Shown here: positions 8,077 to 18,829 of the stretch, piece by piece
How the letters are laid out: the number at the start of each line of letters is the position of its first letter
How positions within the stretch are numbered: the stretch's first letter is position 1
From: Nitrospira sp.
GTDB taxonomy: Bacteria; Nitrospirota; Nitrospiria; Nitrospirales; Nitrospiraceae
Assembly: GCA_005116885.1 (NCBI GenBank)
Contig: SWDP01000007.1
Location: 46,502 to 88,341, forward strand
Direction of reading: 5' to 3'
Length of the DNA: 41,840 nucleotides
Translations under genes and position numbers: made by a program
Notes under the pieces: model-generated
Seen by the model: the letters and a program-made list of their open reading frames with translations, nothing else
Databases searched by the model: none
Told to the model about the DNA's origin: nothing

Positions 8077-8787
8077 CTATTTCACGGTCGCGCAGTGATC
8101 CGCCAGCTCTTTATCGGTCATCTTGAGGATTGCGGTCCACTCATCATTGAAACGGCCGTCTTGAATTTCCTTGATGCGCGTATCCAGGCCTGCCGGTTTT
8201 TCGGTGAAATGAGCCCCCTGAGCCCGGCTCACGTAGAGCGCCACGAGATTGGGGGCGATGTCCGCGATGCAGACCGGCGTGCACATGCCGCACATCACAC
8301 AGTCCATAAACATCTCAGACACGCTCTTGAAATCTCCGAAGACGGCCTTCCAGACCCCCTCCCGGACATCGATCTGCTGCGGACAAGCCTCAGTGCAGGC
8401 GTTGCAGTTCCGGCAGAGCGGGGCTTCGGGGTAGAGATTGAAGAGGTCCTGCTTCGGATCTTTGAGCGTCTGTATGTCGTAGGTGGCCTTCCTGGCCGGG
8501 AACGGCGGCATCATGGTGATCGACATGCCGTCTTGTACCGCCATTTGGCAAGCCAGACAGGTTCTGACTTTCGGGTCGTCCTTGGTCCGATAGTAGGCCG
8601 CGCAGGCTCCGCAAAATCCACCGAGACAGCCGGCCCCACGAACGACTTCCTGGCCCGAATACCACAGGGCCTTAATGATCGTGATCCCCTCCGGCACGTC
8701 GTACTTCTTGCCGGCGATCTCGATAGTGACCATCTTGTGCCGGAGCACTTCAGGCTGATCGATGACGTTGCTGTCTTCTTGTGCCAT
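8077..8787 (-). CDS. frdB: Fumarate reductase / succinate dehydrogenase iron-sulfur subunit
   Basis: The 236-residue protein has an N-terminal plant-type [2Fe-2S] region (Cys54, Cys59, Cys62, then Cys77/Cys80 in TCLAC). Two four-Cys motifs follow: CRNCNACTEACP (Cys125, 128, 131, 135) and CVMCGMCTPVC (Cys163, 166, 169, 173). Canonical SdhB/FrdB has one [4Fe-4S], one [3Fe-4S] and one [2Fe-2S] centre; here the second motif keeps four closely spaced Cys and might hold a [4Fe-4S] cluster. It passes electrons to FrdA, whose gene starts 78 bases downstream on the same strand. The electron donor is unknown, and no quinone-binding membrane subunit is encoded nearby. Confidence 0.88.
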   Translation of the reverse strand: MAQEDSNVIDQPEVLRHKMVTIEIAGKKYDVPEGITIIKALWYSGQEVVRGAGCLGGFCGACAAYYRTKDDPKVRTCLACQMAVQDGMSITMMPPFPARKATYDIQTLKDPKQDLFNLYPEAPLCRNCNACTEACPQQIDVREGVWKAVFGDFKSVSEMFMDCVMCGMCTPVCIADIAPNLVALYVSRAQGAHFTEKPAGLDTRIKEIQDGRFNDEWTAILKMTDKELADHCATVK

Positions 8788-8801
8788 TCTTTCTTAAGCC
8801 G

Positions 8802-8869
8802 GTGAGGGGAAAGTCGCCGGTGGTCTACGCCAGCTCATCTCCCCTCACACCTTACCCCTTATTCCTTAC
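8802..8869. repeat. Heptad repeat with inverted arm upstream of frdB
   Basis: On the plus strand CCCTCAC, ACCTTAC, CCCTTAT and TCCTTAC occupy 8842-8869 at an exact seven-base period (minus-strand consensus near GTAAGGG). GTGAGGGGA at 8802-8810 is the perfect inverse of TCCCCTCAC at 8840-8848, so the transcript can form a hairpin between idh and frdB. Confidence 0.6.
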
Positions 8870-8875
8870 CGTTTG

Positions 8876-11131
<2,256 letters not shown>

Positions 11132-13378
11132 TTAGTTCAGCGCGTTCAACGCTGAACCGGCCTTGAACCACGCAATCTGCTGTTCAGTGATGCTGTGGTT
11201 CGCCTGAATGGTGAGTGACGTACCACCCGGCTTATGGATGGTCACTTGCACCGGTTTGCCAGGAGCCAGACTGCTTAGCCCTGTCACGCTGATGCGATCC
11301 TGCTGTTCGATCTTCTCGTAATCCTTCGGGTCAGCAAAGGTCAACGCCAAGATCCCTTGTTTCTTCAAATTGGTCTCGTGAATACGGGCAAAGCTCTTCG
11401 TGATCACGACAAGAACGTTGAGGAATCGCGGCGACATCGCCGCATGCTCTCGGCTGCTGCCCTCACCGTAATTCTCATCGCCGACCACGATCGAACCGAT
11501 GCCCTTCGCTTTGTACCGACGGGCAATCTGGGCCATGGTGAGTCCCGCTTCGCCGGTCAAGACATCCGTGCCCTTGCCTGGCTCGGAGAAAAATGCATTG
11601 TTCGCACCCATGAACATATTGTCGCTGATCCTGTCCAGATGGCCTCGGAATCTGAGCCAGGGACCAGCGGGAGAAATATGATCGGTGGTCGTCTTACCCT
11701 TGGTCTTGATCAAGAGCGGAAGCTTTTCAAAATCCTTGCCGTCCCAACGCGGGAAAGGTTGCAGTAACTGTAACCGCTCGCTGGTCGGCGGAACCTCAAC
11801 GGTTAAGCCCTCACCACTGGCTGCCGGCGCAACAAACCCTTCCTCACCCTTCGCGAACCCCTTGGCCGGAAGCTCTTCACCCACTGGAGGCAGAAACTTG
11901 AATTCTTTGCCATCCGCTCCCTTGAGTGTCTGATTCACCGGATCGAATCCAAGGTCACCTGTGATGGCGTAGGCCGTCACGACTTCAGGACTTGCAAGGA
12001 ACGACAGGGTTTCATTGATCCCATCGTTGCGGCCAGGGAAGTTGCGGTTGAAGGAACTGACGATCGAATCCGCTTTCCCCTTCACCCCATCGGCCCGCTT
12101 CCACTGTCCGATGCAAGGGCCGCAGGAGTTCGACAACACCGTGCCGCCCAACTGTTCAAATGTCTCCAAGAACCCGTCGCGCTTCATCGTGTTGTAAATG
12201 CGCTCGGAACCAGGCGACACGAGAAACGACGCTTTCGCTTTGAGCCCGGCCTTCAACCCTTGCTGAGCAATATGGGCCGAACGACTGATGTCTTCATAGG
12301 ATGAATTGGTGCAGCTTCCGATGAGCGCCGCTTTGAGTTCGACTGGATAGCCTTTCTCTTTAGCTTCGGCTGCCATCTTGGAAATCGGCCTGGCAAGATC
12401 CGGCGTATGGGGTCCGACGACATGGGGTTCGAGCGTCGACAAATCAACTTCGACAATTTGGTCGTAGTATTTCTCAGGCGACTGTGAGACCTCAGGGTCC
12501 GCTACCAGTAATGATTGATTCGCGATCGCCAGGTTAGCCAGATCAGCCCGATCCGTGATGTTTAGATAGGCGACCATCTTCTGGTCGAAAGGAAACACCG
12601 ACGTCGTGGCGCCCAGCTCCGCACCCATATTACAGATCGTCCCCTTCCCGGTCGCACTGATAGTCTCAGCTCCGGGACCGAAGTATTCGACGATCTTATT
12701 CGTTCCACCCTTCACCGTGAGCAAACCACAGAGGTACAGGATCACATCCTTCGGCGAGGCCCAGCCGCTCAACTTGCCGGTCAGGTGGATGCCGATCAGT
12801 TTCGGATGGAGGACCTCCCAGGGCAAACCGGCCATCACTTCGCCCGCATCTGCTCCGCCGACACCGATCGCTAATCCACCGAGCCCACCGCCATTCGGCG
12901 TGTGTGAGTCGGTGCCGATGATCAAGCTGCCTGGGAACGCATAATTCTCCAATACGACTTGGTGAATGATCCCGGCGCCAGGCTTCCAGAATCCAATACC
13001 GTACTTCTTGGCCGCCGAAGCCAGAAAATTATACACTTCCGCGTTTTCGTCCACCGCGCGGATCAAGTCCTTCTCAGAACCCATCTCGGCACGGATCAAG
13101 TGGTCGCAATGAATGGTGCTCGGCACGGCCGCCTGTTTCTTATTAGCCTGCATGAACTGCAAGATGGCCATCTGGGCCGTCGCGTCCTGCATCGCGACGC
13201 GATCTGGCCGCAGGGCCAACATCGCTTTGCCACGCTCCCACGTCTGTGTATCAAAATTATCCGCGTGTGAAACCAGCACCTTCTCCGACAGGGTGAGGCC
13301 ACGGCCGAATTTCTTCCTGGCCTTCGCGAGCACGTCCGGCATCTTCGCATACAAGTTTTTGGCTAGATCTATCGACAT
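11132..13378 (-). CDS. acn: Aconitate hydratase
   Basis: The 748-residue protein resembles the mitochondrial-type aconitase branch. It has IGTDSHTPNGGGLGGLAIGVGG, split here by position around residues 175-196, the first cluster Cys in GSCTNSSYED, and the second and third in SNSCGPCIGQW. The C-terminal swivel domain carries GDENYGEGSSREHAA. It interconverts citrate and isocitrate through a [4Fe-4S] cluster; in the rTCA direction isocitrate is converted to citrate for cleavage by AclAB. It sits between aclA (45 bases upstream) and idh (24 bases downstream), in pathway order. Confidence 0.95.
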   Translation of the reverse strand: MSIDLAKNLYAKMPDVLAKARKKFGRGLTLSEKVLVSHADNFDTQTWERGKAMLALRPDRVAMQDATAQMAILQFMQANKKQAAVPSTIHCDHLIRAEMGSEKDLIRAVDENAEVYNFLASAAKKYGIGFWKPGAGIIHQVVLENYAFPGSLIIGTDSHTPNGGGLGGLAIGVGGADAGEVMAGLPWEVLHPKLIGIHLTGKLSGWASPKDVILYLCGLLTVKGGTNKIVEYFGPGAETISATGKGTICNMGAELGATTSVFPFDQKMVAYLNITDRADLANLAIANQSLLVADPEVSQSPEKYYDQIVEVDLSTLEPHVVGPHTPDLARPISKMAAEAKEKGYPVELKAALIGSCTNSSYEDISRSAHIAQQGLKAGLKAKASFLVSPGSERIYNTMKRDGFLETFEQLGGTVLSNSCGPCIGQWKRADGVKGKADSIVSSFNRNFPGRNDGINETLSFLASPEVVTAYAITGDLGFDPVNQTLKGADGKEFKFLPPVGEELPAKGFAKGEEGFVAPAASGEGLTVEVPPTSERLQLLQPFPRWDGKDFEKLPLLIKTKGKTTTDHISPAGPWLRFRGHLDRISDNMFMGANNAFFSEPGKGTDVLTGEAGLTMAQIARRYKAKGIGSIVVGDENYGEGSSREHAAMSPRFLNVLVVITKSFARIHETNLKKQGILALTFADPKDYEKIEQQDRISVTGLSSLAPGKPVQVTIHKPGGTSLTIQANHSITEQQIAWFKAGSALNALN

Positions 13379-13384
13379 GATGAC

Positions 13385-13419
13385 CTCAAATCAAAGTTAA
13401 CAATTCAAAATTAGAAATT
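13385..13419. repeat. Five AT-rich heptads between aclA and acn
   Basis: CTCAAAT, CAAAGTT, AACAATT, CAAAATT and AGAAATT follow each other exactly at seven-base spacing in the gap between the aclA stop and the acn start. The tract is much more AT-rich than its surroundings. It differs in sequence from the other heptad tracts but keeps the period. Confidence 0.55.
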
Positions 13420-13423
13420 GCTG

Positions 13424-15244
13424 TTACTTCAACGGCGGCACTTCGCGACGTTTTGGCGCCGCGTAATTCACCAGATAATCGAACAGCCGGATCAAGCGGC
13501 TATCCTGACGCTTCTGATCCACCCAATGCCCGATCAATCCGATCGTGCGCGACAGGATGAAGAAACCGTTCAAGCTATCGACCGGGAACCCGATATCGAC
13601 AAGCACCGCCGCCATCGTGCCATCCACATTCAGAATCAGATTGTCCTTCTTTACGGCAGTCACCTGCTCCACTTGCAAGGCAAAATCAAGGCAGGGCGTC
13701 TTGCTGTTCAAACTCTTAACGTATCCGACCAGCTCTTTCACCCGCTTGTCCGGATTGCGCAAACTCTTGACGCGATGGCCAATGCCGGGCACCGGGCCGA
13801 CATTTTTCTTCATATACACGAGGAATTCGTCCACTGACATCTTGTTGTCGACGGCATACTTGAACCAGCGCCCGGCATCCGTCACCGCTCCACCGAACCG
13901 AGGACCGATTATGATCATGCCGGCCGCCACCGACTGGGACAGACCGATGCCGGCGCAGGCCGCCAGAATCGTGGCGTAGGCGCCGCTCACACAGGGACCG
14001 TGGTCTGCAGACAGCATCATGATGCGCTTGATAATTTCGGCTTCCTGCTTGGAGATCAGCCGCTTGTCCCACAGAAGACCGATGACATGGGGAATTTCAT
14101 AGCCCTTATTGATAAGTTCTGAAGCAGGATAACCGTCGTAGCAGGGTTCTTCACCACGATCATCGCTGATTGTGGTACGGATCAACGGAGCCACCATCAC
14201 TTCATCAGCCTTCATCGCCTCTTCAATCGTCTTCGGCAATTTCGGCAGTACAACCGGCTCAACAGGCTCCTTAACCTGACCAGACTTCAGCATCTCTTGA
14301 TAGGCTTCCTTGATCGCGGGGCCCAGGGCGCCGAATGTCGTCGGCACGATGGCGCCGGACTTCTTGAGGGCATCGGACTTGGCCCGGGCCGACCCTTCAC
14401 CCTTCAGACCTTCCTTGGCGCCTGCATGGCCGAACTTCATGCCCTTCGGCAAACTTTCCTGGCAGAAGCCGGAGACGACAGCCATCAACTTCACCCGCCG
14501 CTTCTTCGCCCCGTACCACTCTGCTGCCCGCTCTTCGAGATCGCCACCCATTTCTCCGACGATGACAACCGCCTTCGTTTGCGGATCGTGCTCGAACATG
14601 TCGAGATAACTGACGTAGTCGGTTCCCGGATAGGCATCGCCGCCGATCCCAATAGCCGTCGTAATGCCGTCGGCAAACTGCGAACAAATCCAGATAATCT
14701 CGTTGGAGAGGCCACCAGACTTGGTGATGACCCCGAACGAGCCTTCGCGATAGAGCTTCGACAGCACCAGGTTGTCGAAGGCGCCGCCGATGACACCCAA
14801 CCGGCAGGAACCGGCTGAGACAATTCCGATCGATGAGGGGCCGTTGAACACCTTGCCGAGCTTGCTCGCATGATGGGCCAGGATCTTGGCATCTTTTTCT
14901 GGCACACCCTCAGTGATCATGGAGACCACCTTGATGTGCGGATCGTCCAAGACTTCCATCCCACCCTTCAGGGCTCGATCTGCGCCGATGTAGACGAGAC
15001 TGGTGTTGATCTGGGGATGGTTCTTGGTGGCTTCCGCAACGGTCTTATAGATGGGGACAGCTACTAAGCCGCTGCCATAAGGAATTTCGTGTGTCTTGCC
15101 GGCGTCAGGCGGATAGACGAAGGCCAGGACATTCAATGAGCGTTTAATCAGGTAACAGAACTCGGCCATCCGGCGCGCGGCGTTCACACCTGCGACGCCC
15201 CCCTGAATGACCACATAGGTATCTTTATTGGCCAGGATACTCAT
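13424..15244 (-). CDS. aclA: ATP-citrate lyase alpha subunit (AclA)
   Basis: The 606-residue protein joins an N-terminal SucD-like half to a C-terminal citrate-synthase-like half. The SucD-like part starts MSILANKDTYVVIQGG and carries the phosphohistidine at residue 273 (KFGHAGAKEG). The citrate-synthase-like part (about residues 340-606) has the motif PGIGHRVKSLRNP and ends near DGTMAAVLVDIGFP. With AclB it cleaves citrate to acetyl-CoA and oxaloacetate using ATP and CoA, the defining step of the rTCA cycle. It follows aclB by 108 bases on the same strand. A two-step citryl-CoA synthetase/lyase is excluded because the halves are fused. Confidence 0.96.
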   Translation of the reverse strand: MSILANKDTYVVIQGGVAGVNAARRMAEFCYLIKRSLNVLAFVYPPDAGKTHEIPYGSGLVAVPIYKTVAEATKNHPQINTSLVYIGADRALKGGMEVLDDPHIKVVSMITEGVPEKDAKILAHHASKLGKVFNGPSSIGIVSAGSCRLGVIGGAFDNLVLSKLYREGSFGVITKSGGLSNEIIWICSQFADGITTAIGIGGDAYPGTDYVSYLDMFEHDPQTKAVVIVGEMGGDLEERAAEWYGAKKRRVKLMAVVSGFCQESLPKGMKFGHAGAKEGLKGEGSARAKSDALKKSGAIVPTTFGALGPAIKEAYQEMLKSGQVKEPVEPVVLPKLPKTIEEAMKADEVMVAPLIRTTISDDRGEEPCYDGYPASELINKGYEIPHVIGLLWDKRLISKQEAEIIKRIMMLSADHGPCVSGAYATILAACAGIGLSQSVAAGMIIIGPRFGGAVTDAGRWFKYAVDNKMSVDEFLVYMKKNVGPVPGIGHRVKSLRNPDKRVKELVGYVKSLNSKTPCLDFALQVEQVTAVKKDNLILNVDGTMAAVLVDIGFPVDSLNGFFILSRTIGLIGHWVDQKRQDSRLIRLFDYLVNYAAPKRREVPPLK

Positions 15245-15268
15245 CGGGATCTCCCCTTTTCGAAAACC

Positions 15269-15352
15269 GTGATGGATGACGAGTGATCAGTGATGAGTAG
15301 AGATACGAGAAACCGGCCCCGGCGGCCATCCAGACTCATCACACTTCACTTA
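15269..15352. repeat. Paired inverted heptad tracts between aclB and aclA
   Basis: Five heptads run at 15269-15303: GTGATGG, ATGACGA, GTGATCA, GTGATGA and GTAGAGA. A second tract in inverse orientation runs from 15328 (ATCCAGA, CTCATCA, CACTTCA, CTTATTA) and reaches the aclB stop. GTGATGAGT at 15290-15298 pairs perfectly with ACTCATCAC at 15334-15342, so the two tracts can form a hairpin in the aclBA transcript. Confidence 0.6.
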
Positions 15353-16552
15353 TTACTTCCCCTGAAGCGCCTTATCGACGATATCGGTCAGCGGCGTGTT
15401 GCGGTCGAAGACGTTGATGTCAAACCCTTCGTCCTTGAGTGCGCGCATGGCATCGAGCCCTTCTTTCTCGCGCGGGCCGCCGCGACGCACCCAAATTTTC
15501 ACGTCCTTGAGCTTGCCCTCGGACTTTGCCTTGCGGAACCCATTGATGATGCCGCCAAACGTCTTCTTCACGTCGGTGAAATTGGCAATCGCGCCGCCGA
15601 CAATGATGTTCTTGATCCCGGGCAACGAGCAGACCTTGTCGGTCAGCACTTCGACTGCCCAGTCTGGCGGATCGCCGGAGTATTCAGCGTAATTGGCCAA
15701 CTTGCCACCGCGTGCGACGACCGCATCGGAATAGTACACGCTGGCTCCGCCGCCGGCCGGGAGCATGGCTGTATCTCCACCTGGAATCTCGATAAACTTG
15801 ACCGAGCCTTTGATCTTGGAGTCGACCGCCATCACTTCCATTTCATGTTTGGAGTAGGCGCGGCCGAATTCTGCGGCAAAGGCAAAATTCCAATCGGGGT
15901 GTCGAAACTTGGCGTCGCCATCGAGCAGCGTCACCGCATCCAAGGCGATCAGTTCACGGTCATGTTCACGGAGAACCACGGGGTTTACTTCCAAATACTG
16001 CGCATCTTCGTTGTCGAAACAGGTGAACATCTTACCTGCGAACTCGGCCATCTTTTTCGCCAGTGGACCAGTGAAACCTGCATCCTTAGCTAATCGCTCG
16101 ATGGCCTCCACCGAGGGCTGCTGTCCAACTTCCACTGCCAGGCGCTTCACACGATCCCAATTCGATTCGACTTCAATGCCGCCGCAGTTGGCAACCAGAA
16201 GGTCCGTCCCTTCTCGGGTCGACTTCACTGCGCAATAATATTCTTCCTTGTGTGGAATCATTTCAGAGACGATCACTTGCGAGACAGTGATGCTGCCCAC
16301 TTGTCGGCCGATCATCTCCTTCGTCGCCGCTTCCGCTTCTTTCAGATCCAGACCGACTTTGACCAGCCCGAGTTTGAACCGCGAGCCAAGCGCCTCATGA
16401 GCCTTGACCACCAGCTTAGATTTCTTCAGCCATTCATTGGCTTGACCGAGCTTCGTCAACTCGTCGACCGAGGTGACGACGACATAGTGGGGGACGGTAA
16501 TGCCCCACTTCTTCATCAACCCCATTCCAGGACCTTCGAGCACCTTCGCCAT
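15353..16552 (-). CDS. aclB: ATP-citrate lyase beta subunit (AclB)
   Basis: The start was set at ATG 16550-16552 (MAKVLEGPGMGLMKKWG) because GGAG lies just upstream and this is the family's usual N-terminus; the open frame runs 53 codons further to 16711 but that part is not conserved-looking. The 399-residue product is SucC-like, with an ATP-grasp domain and the C-terminal segment KIWVRRGGPREKEGLDAM. It binds nucleotide and forms the lyase with AclA. It is the first gene of the minus-strand rTCA cluster, so its upstream region probably holds the operon promoter. Together with aclA it is the best marker of autotrophic rTCA capacity in the window. Confidence 0.94.
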   Translation of the reverse strand: MAKVLEGPGMGLMKKWGITVPHYVVVTSVDELTKLGQANEWLKKSKLVVKAHEALGSRFKLGLVKVGLDLKEAEAATKEMIGRQVGSITVSQVIVSEMIPHKEEYYCAVKSTREGTDLLVANCGGIEVESNWDRVKRLAVEVGQQPSVEAIERLAKDAGFTGPLAKKMAEFAGKMFTCFDNEDAQYLEVNPVVLREHDRELIALDAVTLLDGDAKFRHPDWNFAFAAEFGRAYSKHEMEVMAVDSKIKGSVKFIEIPGGDTAMLPAGGGASVYYSDAVVARGGKLANYAEYSGDPPDWAVEVLTDKVCSLPGIKNIIVGGAIANFTDVKKTFGGIINGFRKAKSEGKLKDVKIWVRRGGPREKEGLDAMRALKDEGFDINVFDRNTPLTDIVDKALQGK

Positions 16553-16672
16553 GACATCACTCCATAGAAATGGTGAGAAACAATATAGAAAGGAGGAGGA
16601 TTCTAACTGACCCGGCGACAATGTGGTGCGATGACGATCAATCTCATCGACAGCGGAAAAAATATGGGCCAG

Positions 16673-16701
16673 ATTATGTTGAAGATACCTTGCCGCACCA
16701 A
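16673..16701 (-). promoter_or_regulatory. Candidate promoter of the rTCA cluster
   Basis: On the minus strand TTGGTG (16696-16701) and CATAAT (16673-16678) are 17 bases apart, a fair sigma-70 match. Transcription would begin near 16666 and leave a leader of about 110 bases before aclB. No operator was recognised. Confidence 0.35.
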
Positions 16702-16763
16702 GCAACGGCAACCATGCCGACGACAGCGATTCTCCGGCAGAACGTGGAGTGATTCTCTTTTCT

Positions 16764-16797
16764 GAAAAACTTAAGAACCTAGGTCACCGAACCTGGG
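16764..16797 (-). terminator. Possible weak terminator after the amidase gene
   Basis: Just past the amidase stop the minus strand has CCCAGGT, a six-base loop, ACCTAGG, then AAG and a T-rich run (GTTTTTC). The stem has one mismatch, so strength is doubtful. Confidence 0.35.
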
Positions 16798-16810
16798 GCA
16801 CAGTCACGTA

Positions 16811-17719
16811 TCAGACCTTTGCCAAAAACTGGTTGTGCACCCAACCTTCAATATCTCCATTCTTCACCAATTCCACCTTGTTCCATCGGTCTCGCTTTTC
16901 TAGGAGTACTACGACAGTTCCCCTTTTCAGCGGGTCAAACACAGGCGGAAATTCCACGCCCGGGCCACTTCGAATATTCAGCGTGGAAGCCGTCACTTCA
17001 TAGCGCTCCCGTTCTTCTTCTTCGCGACCCAGTACCGAGGCACGCACGTTCTCCAATGGAAATGCCGGGCCGGGATCCCGCTTTCGATCGGGAGCGATAT
17101 CCTCATGCCCTACCACATCCTTGAGGTCGTAATGTCGAACAAGGAGTTGTGCAAGCTCCAAGGCCTTCTGAATCTGGATTTCCGTGTAGGCATGCCACCA
17201 GCGGGACTCATCGTCCAACTTGTGCTTGGCCAAAACAACTTCGTCTTCCGCATACAGTGTCCCAAACCAAGCCTGATATTTGTCGCCGACTTTCTTCAGT
17301 GGACCCGCATTGTCCATCTCGATCCCAATGGAATAACTGTTCAGTCCACTCAACCCATCCCAGTGGCTGAGGCCCGCGTGCCAGGTTTTCACATCGAATG
17401 GTGCAAGTTGAGTGATCGTGCCGTCTCTGGCCAACACCAGATGAGCTGAGGCCTTGGATTCCGGATTCGTCAACCAGTTGATCGAACTCGCGGCACTCTT
17501 CCCAGCCGTGTAGTGAAACACGAGGTAGCGTGGGGCGAGGTCGCCTCCTTTGTTCGGAGTCTCAATGAAGGACACACCCGCCCCGACAAGCCGATCGTCT
17601 TCGATCGAAAGGCCGACACTTCGCGCGATGGCAGTACTACGTGCCGGAGCTGCTCTTACAGTGACCTTTTTCCTTTTCGACACAGGACGTCTTCGCGAAA
17701 GTGCTCTACGCGCCATCAT
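16811..17719 (-). CDS. N-acetylmuramoyl-L-alanine amidase with C-terminal SH3-like domain
   Basis: The protein has up to 302 residues. A second ATG at 17716 has better spacing from GGGAG. A very basic N-terminus (about 40 residues, RRALSRRRPVSKRKK) precedes an AmpD/PGRP-type amidase_2 domain. Zinc ligands are visible as His69 in VFHYTAG, His205 in VGHEDIAPDRK and Asp215 in KRDPGP, with Glu134 (GIEMDN) as likely catalytic residue. From residue 240 a bacterial SH3-like domain carries STLNIRSGPG, usually a cell-wall targeting module. No clear signal peptide is seen; the basic start is followed by little hydrophobic sequence, so export is unclear. It should cut the amide bond between MurNAc and the stem peptide. 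Confidence 0.88.
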   Translation of the reverse strand: MMARRALSRRRPVSKRKKVTVRAAPARSTAIARSVGLSIEDDRLVGAGVSFIETPNKGGDLAPRYLVFHYTAGKSAASSINWLTNPESKASAHLVLARDGTITQLAPFDVKTWHAGLSHWDGLSGLNSYSIGIEMDNAGPLKKVGDKYQAWFGTLYAEDEVVLAKHKLDDESRWWHAYTEIQIQKALELAQLLVRHYDLKDVVGHEDIAPDRKRDPGPAFPLENVRASVLGREEEERERYEVTASTLNIRSGPGVEFPPVFDPLKRGTVVVLLEKRDRWNKVELVKNGDIEGWVHNQFLAKV

Positions 17720-17918
17720 AAACTCCCTTCATTACATAAGGAAATATCGATAACCCCGTCCGCCAACGATGCTGGCCCGCATTAATATGACGATTCGTCG
17801 CAACATCGTTGACAGCCTAGCCATTCCACACCGGAGGTGTCTCAGCCCTGTGAGGCTCAAACAATGGGCATCTCAAGTCGAGGGCGGCATCCACCATACC
17901 GTGGGGAAGCACAGATTC

Positions 17919-17950
17919 TTGACAATTCTTAAAATAATGGCTAAGTTAGC
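17919..17950 (+). promoter_or_regulatory. Candidate promoter and operator of the Phd/PIN toxin-antitoxin operon
   Basis: TTGACA at 17919-17924 is a perfect -35 box; 17 bases later TAAGTT (17942-17947) could serve as -10. The -10 lies inside the perfect palindrome GCTAA-G-TTAGC (17940-17950). That is where the antitoxin would be expected to bind for autorepression. The rest of the 17720-17988 gap shows nothing recognisable. Confidence 0.45.
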
Positions 17951-17988
17951 TACCATTGACAGCGCTTGCAATCCGAGAGGAAAGAACC

Positions 17989-18240
17989 ATGCGCCAAGTG
18001 AACATGCATGAAGCAAAAACTCATCTTTCCGAACTCGTCAAAGCGGCTGAAGCGGGAGAAGTTGTTGTGATTGCTCGTCACGGGCGTCCTGTTGTCCGAT
18101 TAGAATCAGTCAAACGTAAAGGCAAAGGGATTCGCTTAGGGATCCTGAAAGGGATGTTCCCTTCGATTCCAAAAGATTTCGATGCACCATTACCGCCGGA
18201 TGTGCTCGAATCCTTCTACAAACCTCCAGTCGAACCGTGA
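17989..18240 (+). CDS. Phd/YefM-family antitoxin
   Basis: ATG 17989 was chosen because GAGGAAAG lies just upstream; an in-frame start at 17956 would add 11 residues that are not antitoxin-like. The 83-residue protein starts MRQVNMHEAKTHLSELVKAA and continues with GEVVVIARHGRPVVRL, the Phd/YefM DNA-binding fold. The C-terminal part (FDAPLPPDVLESFY) is the toxin-neutralising tail usual for PIN-domain partners. The stop overlaps the toxin start (GTGA). The antitoxin should neutralise the ribonuclease encoded next and repress the operon. Confidence 0.93.
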   Translation: MRQVNMHEAKTHLSELVKAAEAGEVVVIARHGRPVVRLESVKRKGKGIRLGILKGMFPSIPKDFDAPLPPDVLESFYKPPVEP

Positions 18241-18620
18241 GATTTCTTCTTGATACGCATGTCTTGATCTGGGCCCTTGACGGCAGCAAGAAGCTACCCG
18301 CAAAAGCACGAGACCTGTTGCTCGATGGCACACACGAGCATTATGTCAGCACGGCCAGTGTCTGGGAGCTGGCGATCAAGGTCGCACAGGGAAAATTGTT
18401 ACTTGGTCGAGATCTTGACGAACTGGAGTCAGGCATTGAAACGGCTGGATTCAAGCTCCTGCCCGTGCACATTCGACATGCCATCGCCGTCGCTTCCCTA
18501 CCCAATCATCACCGTGACCCATTCGATCGATTGCTGATTGCCCAATGTCGCGTTGAAACCCTGCGATTGCTGACAGCGGATATGCGACTTTCCTCCTACG
18601 AAGGAATCTTTCTTGTATAA
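18237..18620 (+). CDS. PIN-domain (VapC-type) ribonuclease toxin
   Basis: This 127-residue protein begins at GTG 18237, overlapping the antitoxin stop. It has the PIN acidic residues: Asp in LLDTHVLIWAL, Glu in SVWELAIK, and Asp in RDPFDRLLIAQC and LLTADMRL. PIN toxins cleave RNA, often tRNA or rRNA, in a magnesium-dependent way. The Phd partner instead of VapB is common in this subfamily. The RNA target cannot be read from the sequence. Confidence 0.93.
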   Translation: MRFLLDTHVLIWALDGSKKLPAKARDLLLDGTHEHYVSTASVWELAIKVAQGKLLLGRDLDELESGIETAGFKLLPVHIRHAIAVASLPNHHRDPFDRLLIAQCRVETLRLLTADMRLSSYEGIFLV

Positions 18621-18829
18621 GATCTTGTCTGTATGATTCCTTGCTTATAAAACGGAACGAGCTGTGAGTCGATCACCTCATGCCAGATCCTACTAATTTC
18701 CTCATTCTATGCCATACCAACCAAGATGTAACCGACACCCTTCCACCTGACCATGGCCTCGTTGCTTCATGTTCGCGGTATTGACTGCTTGAGTTCTACA
18801 GATGCTCTTTCTTTTGTTCTTGGCATGAG

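Noticed and set aside
13385-15352. CRISPR-like interpretation of the regularly spaced repeats.
   Set aside because: Units are seven bases long without spacers, and no cas genes are present.
16553-16711. Upstream extension of aclB by 53 codons.
   Set aside because: The extension is not AclB-like and the internal ATG has both the ribosome binding site and the family's standard N-terminus.
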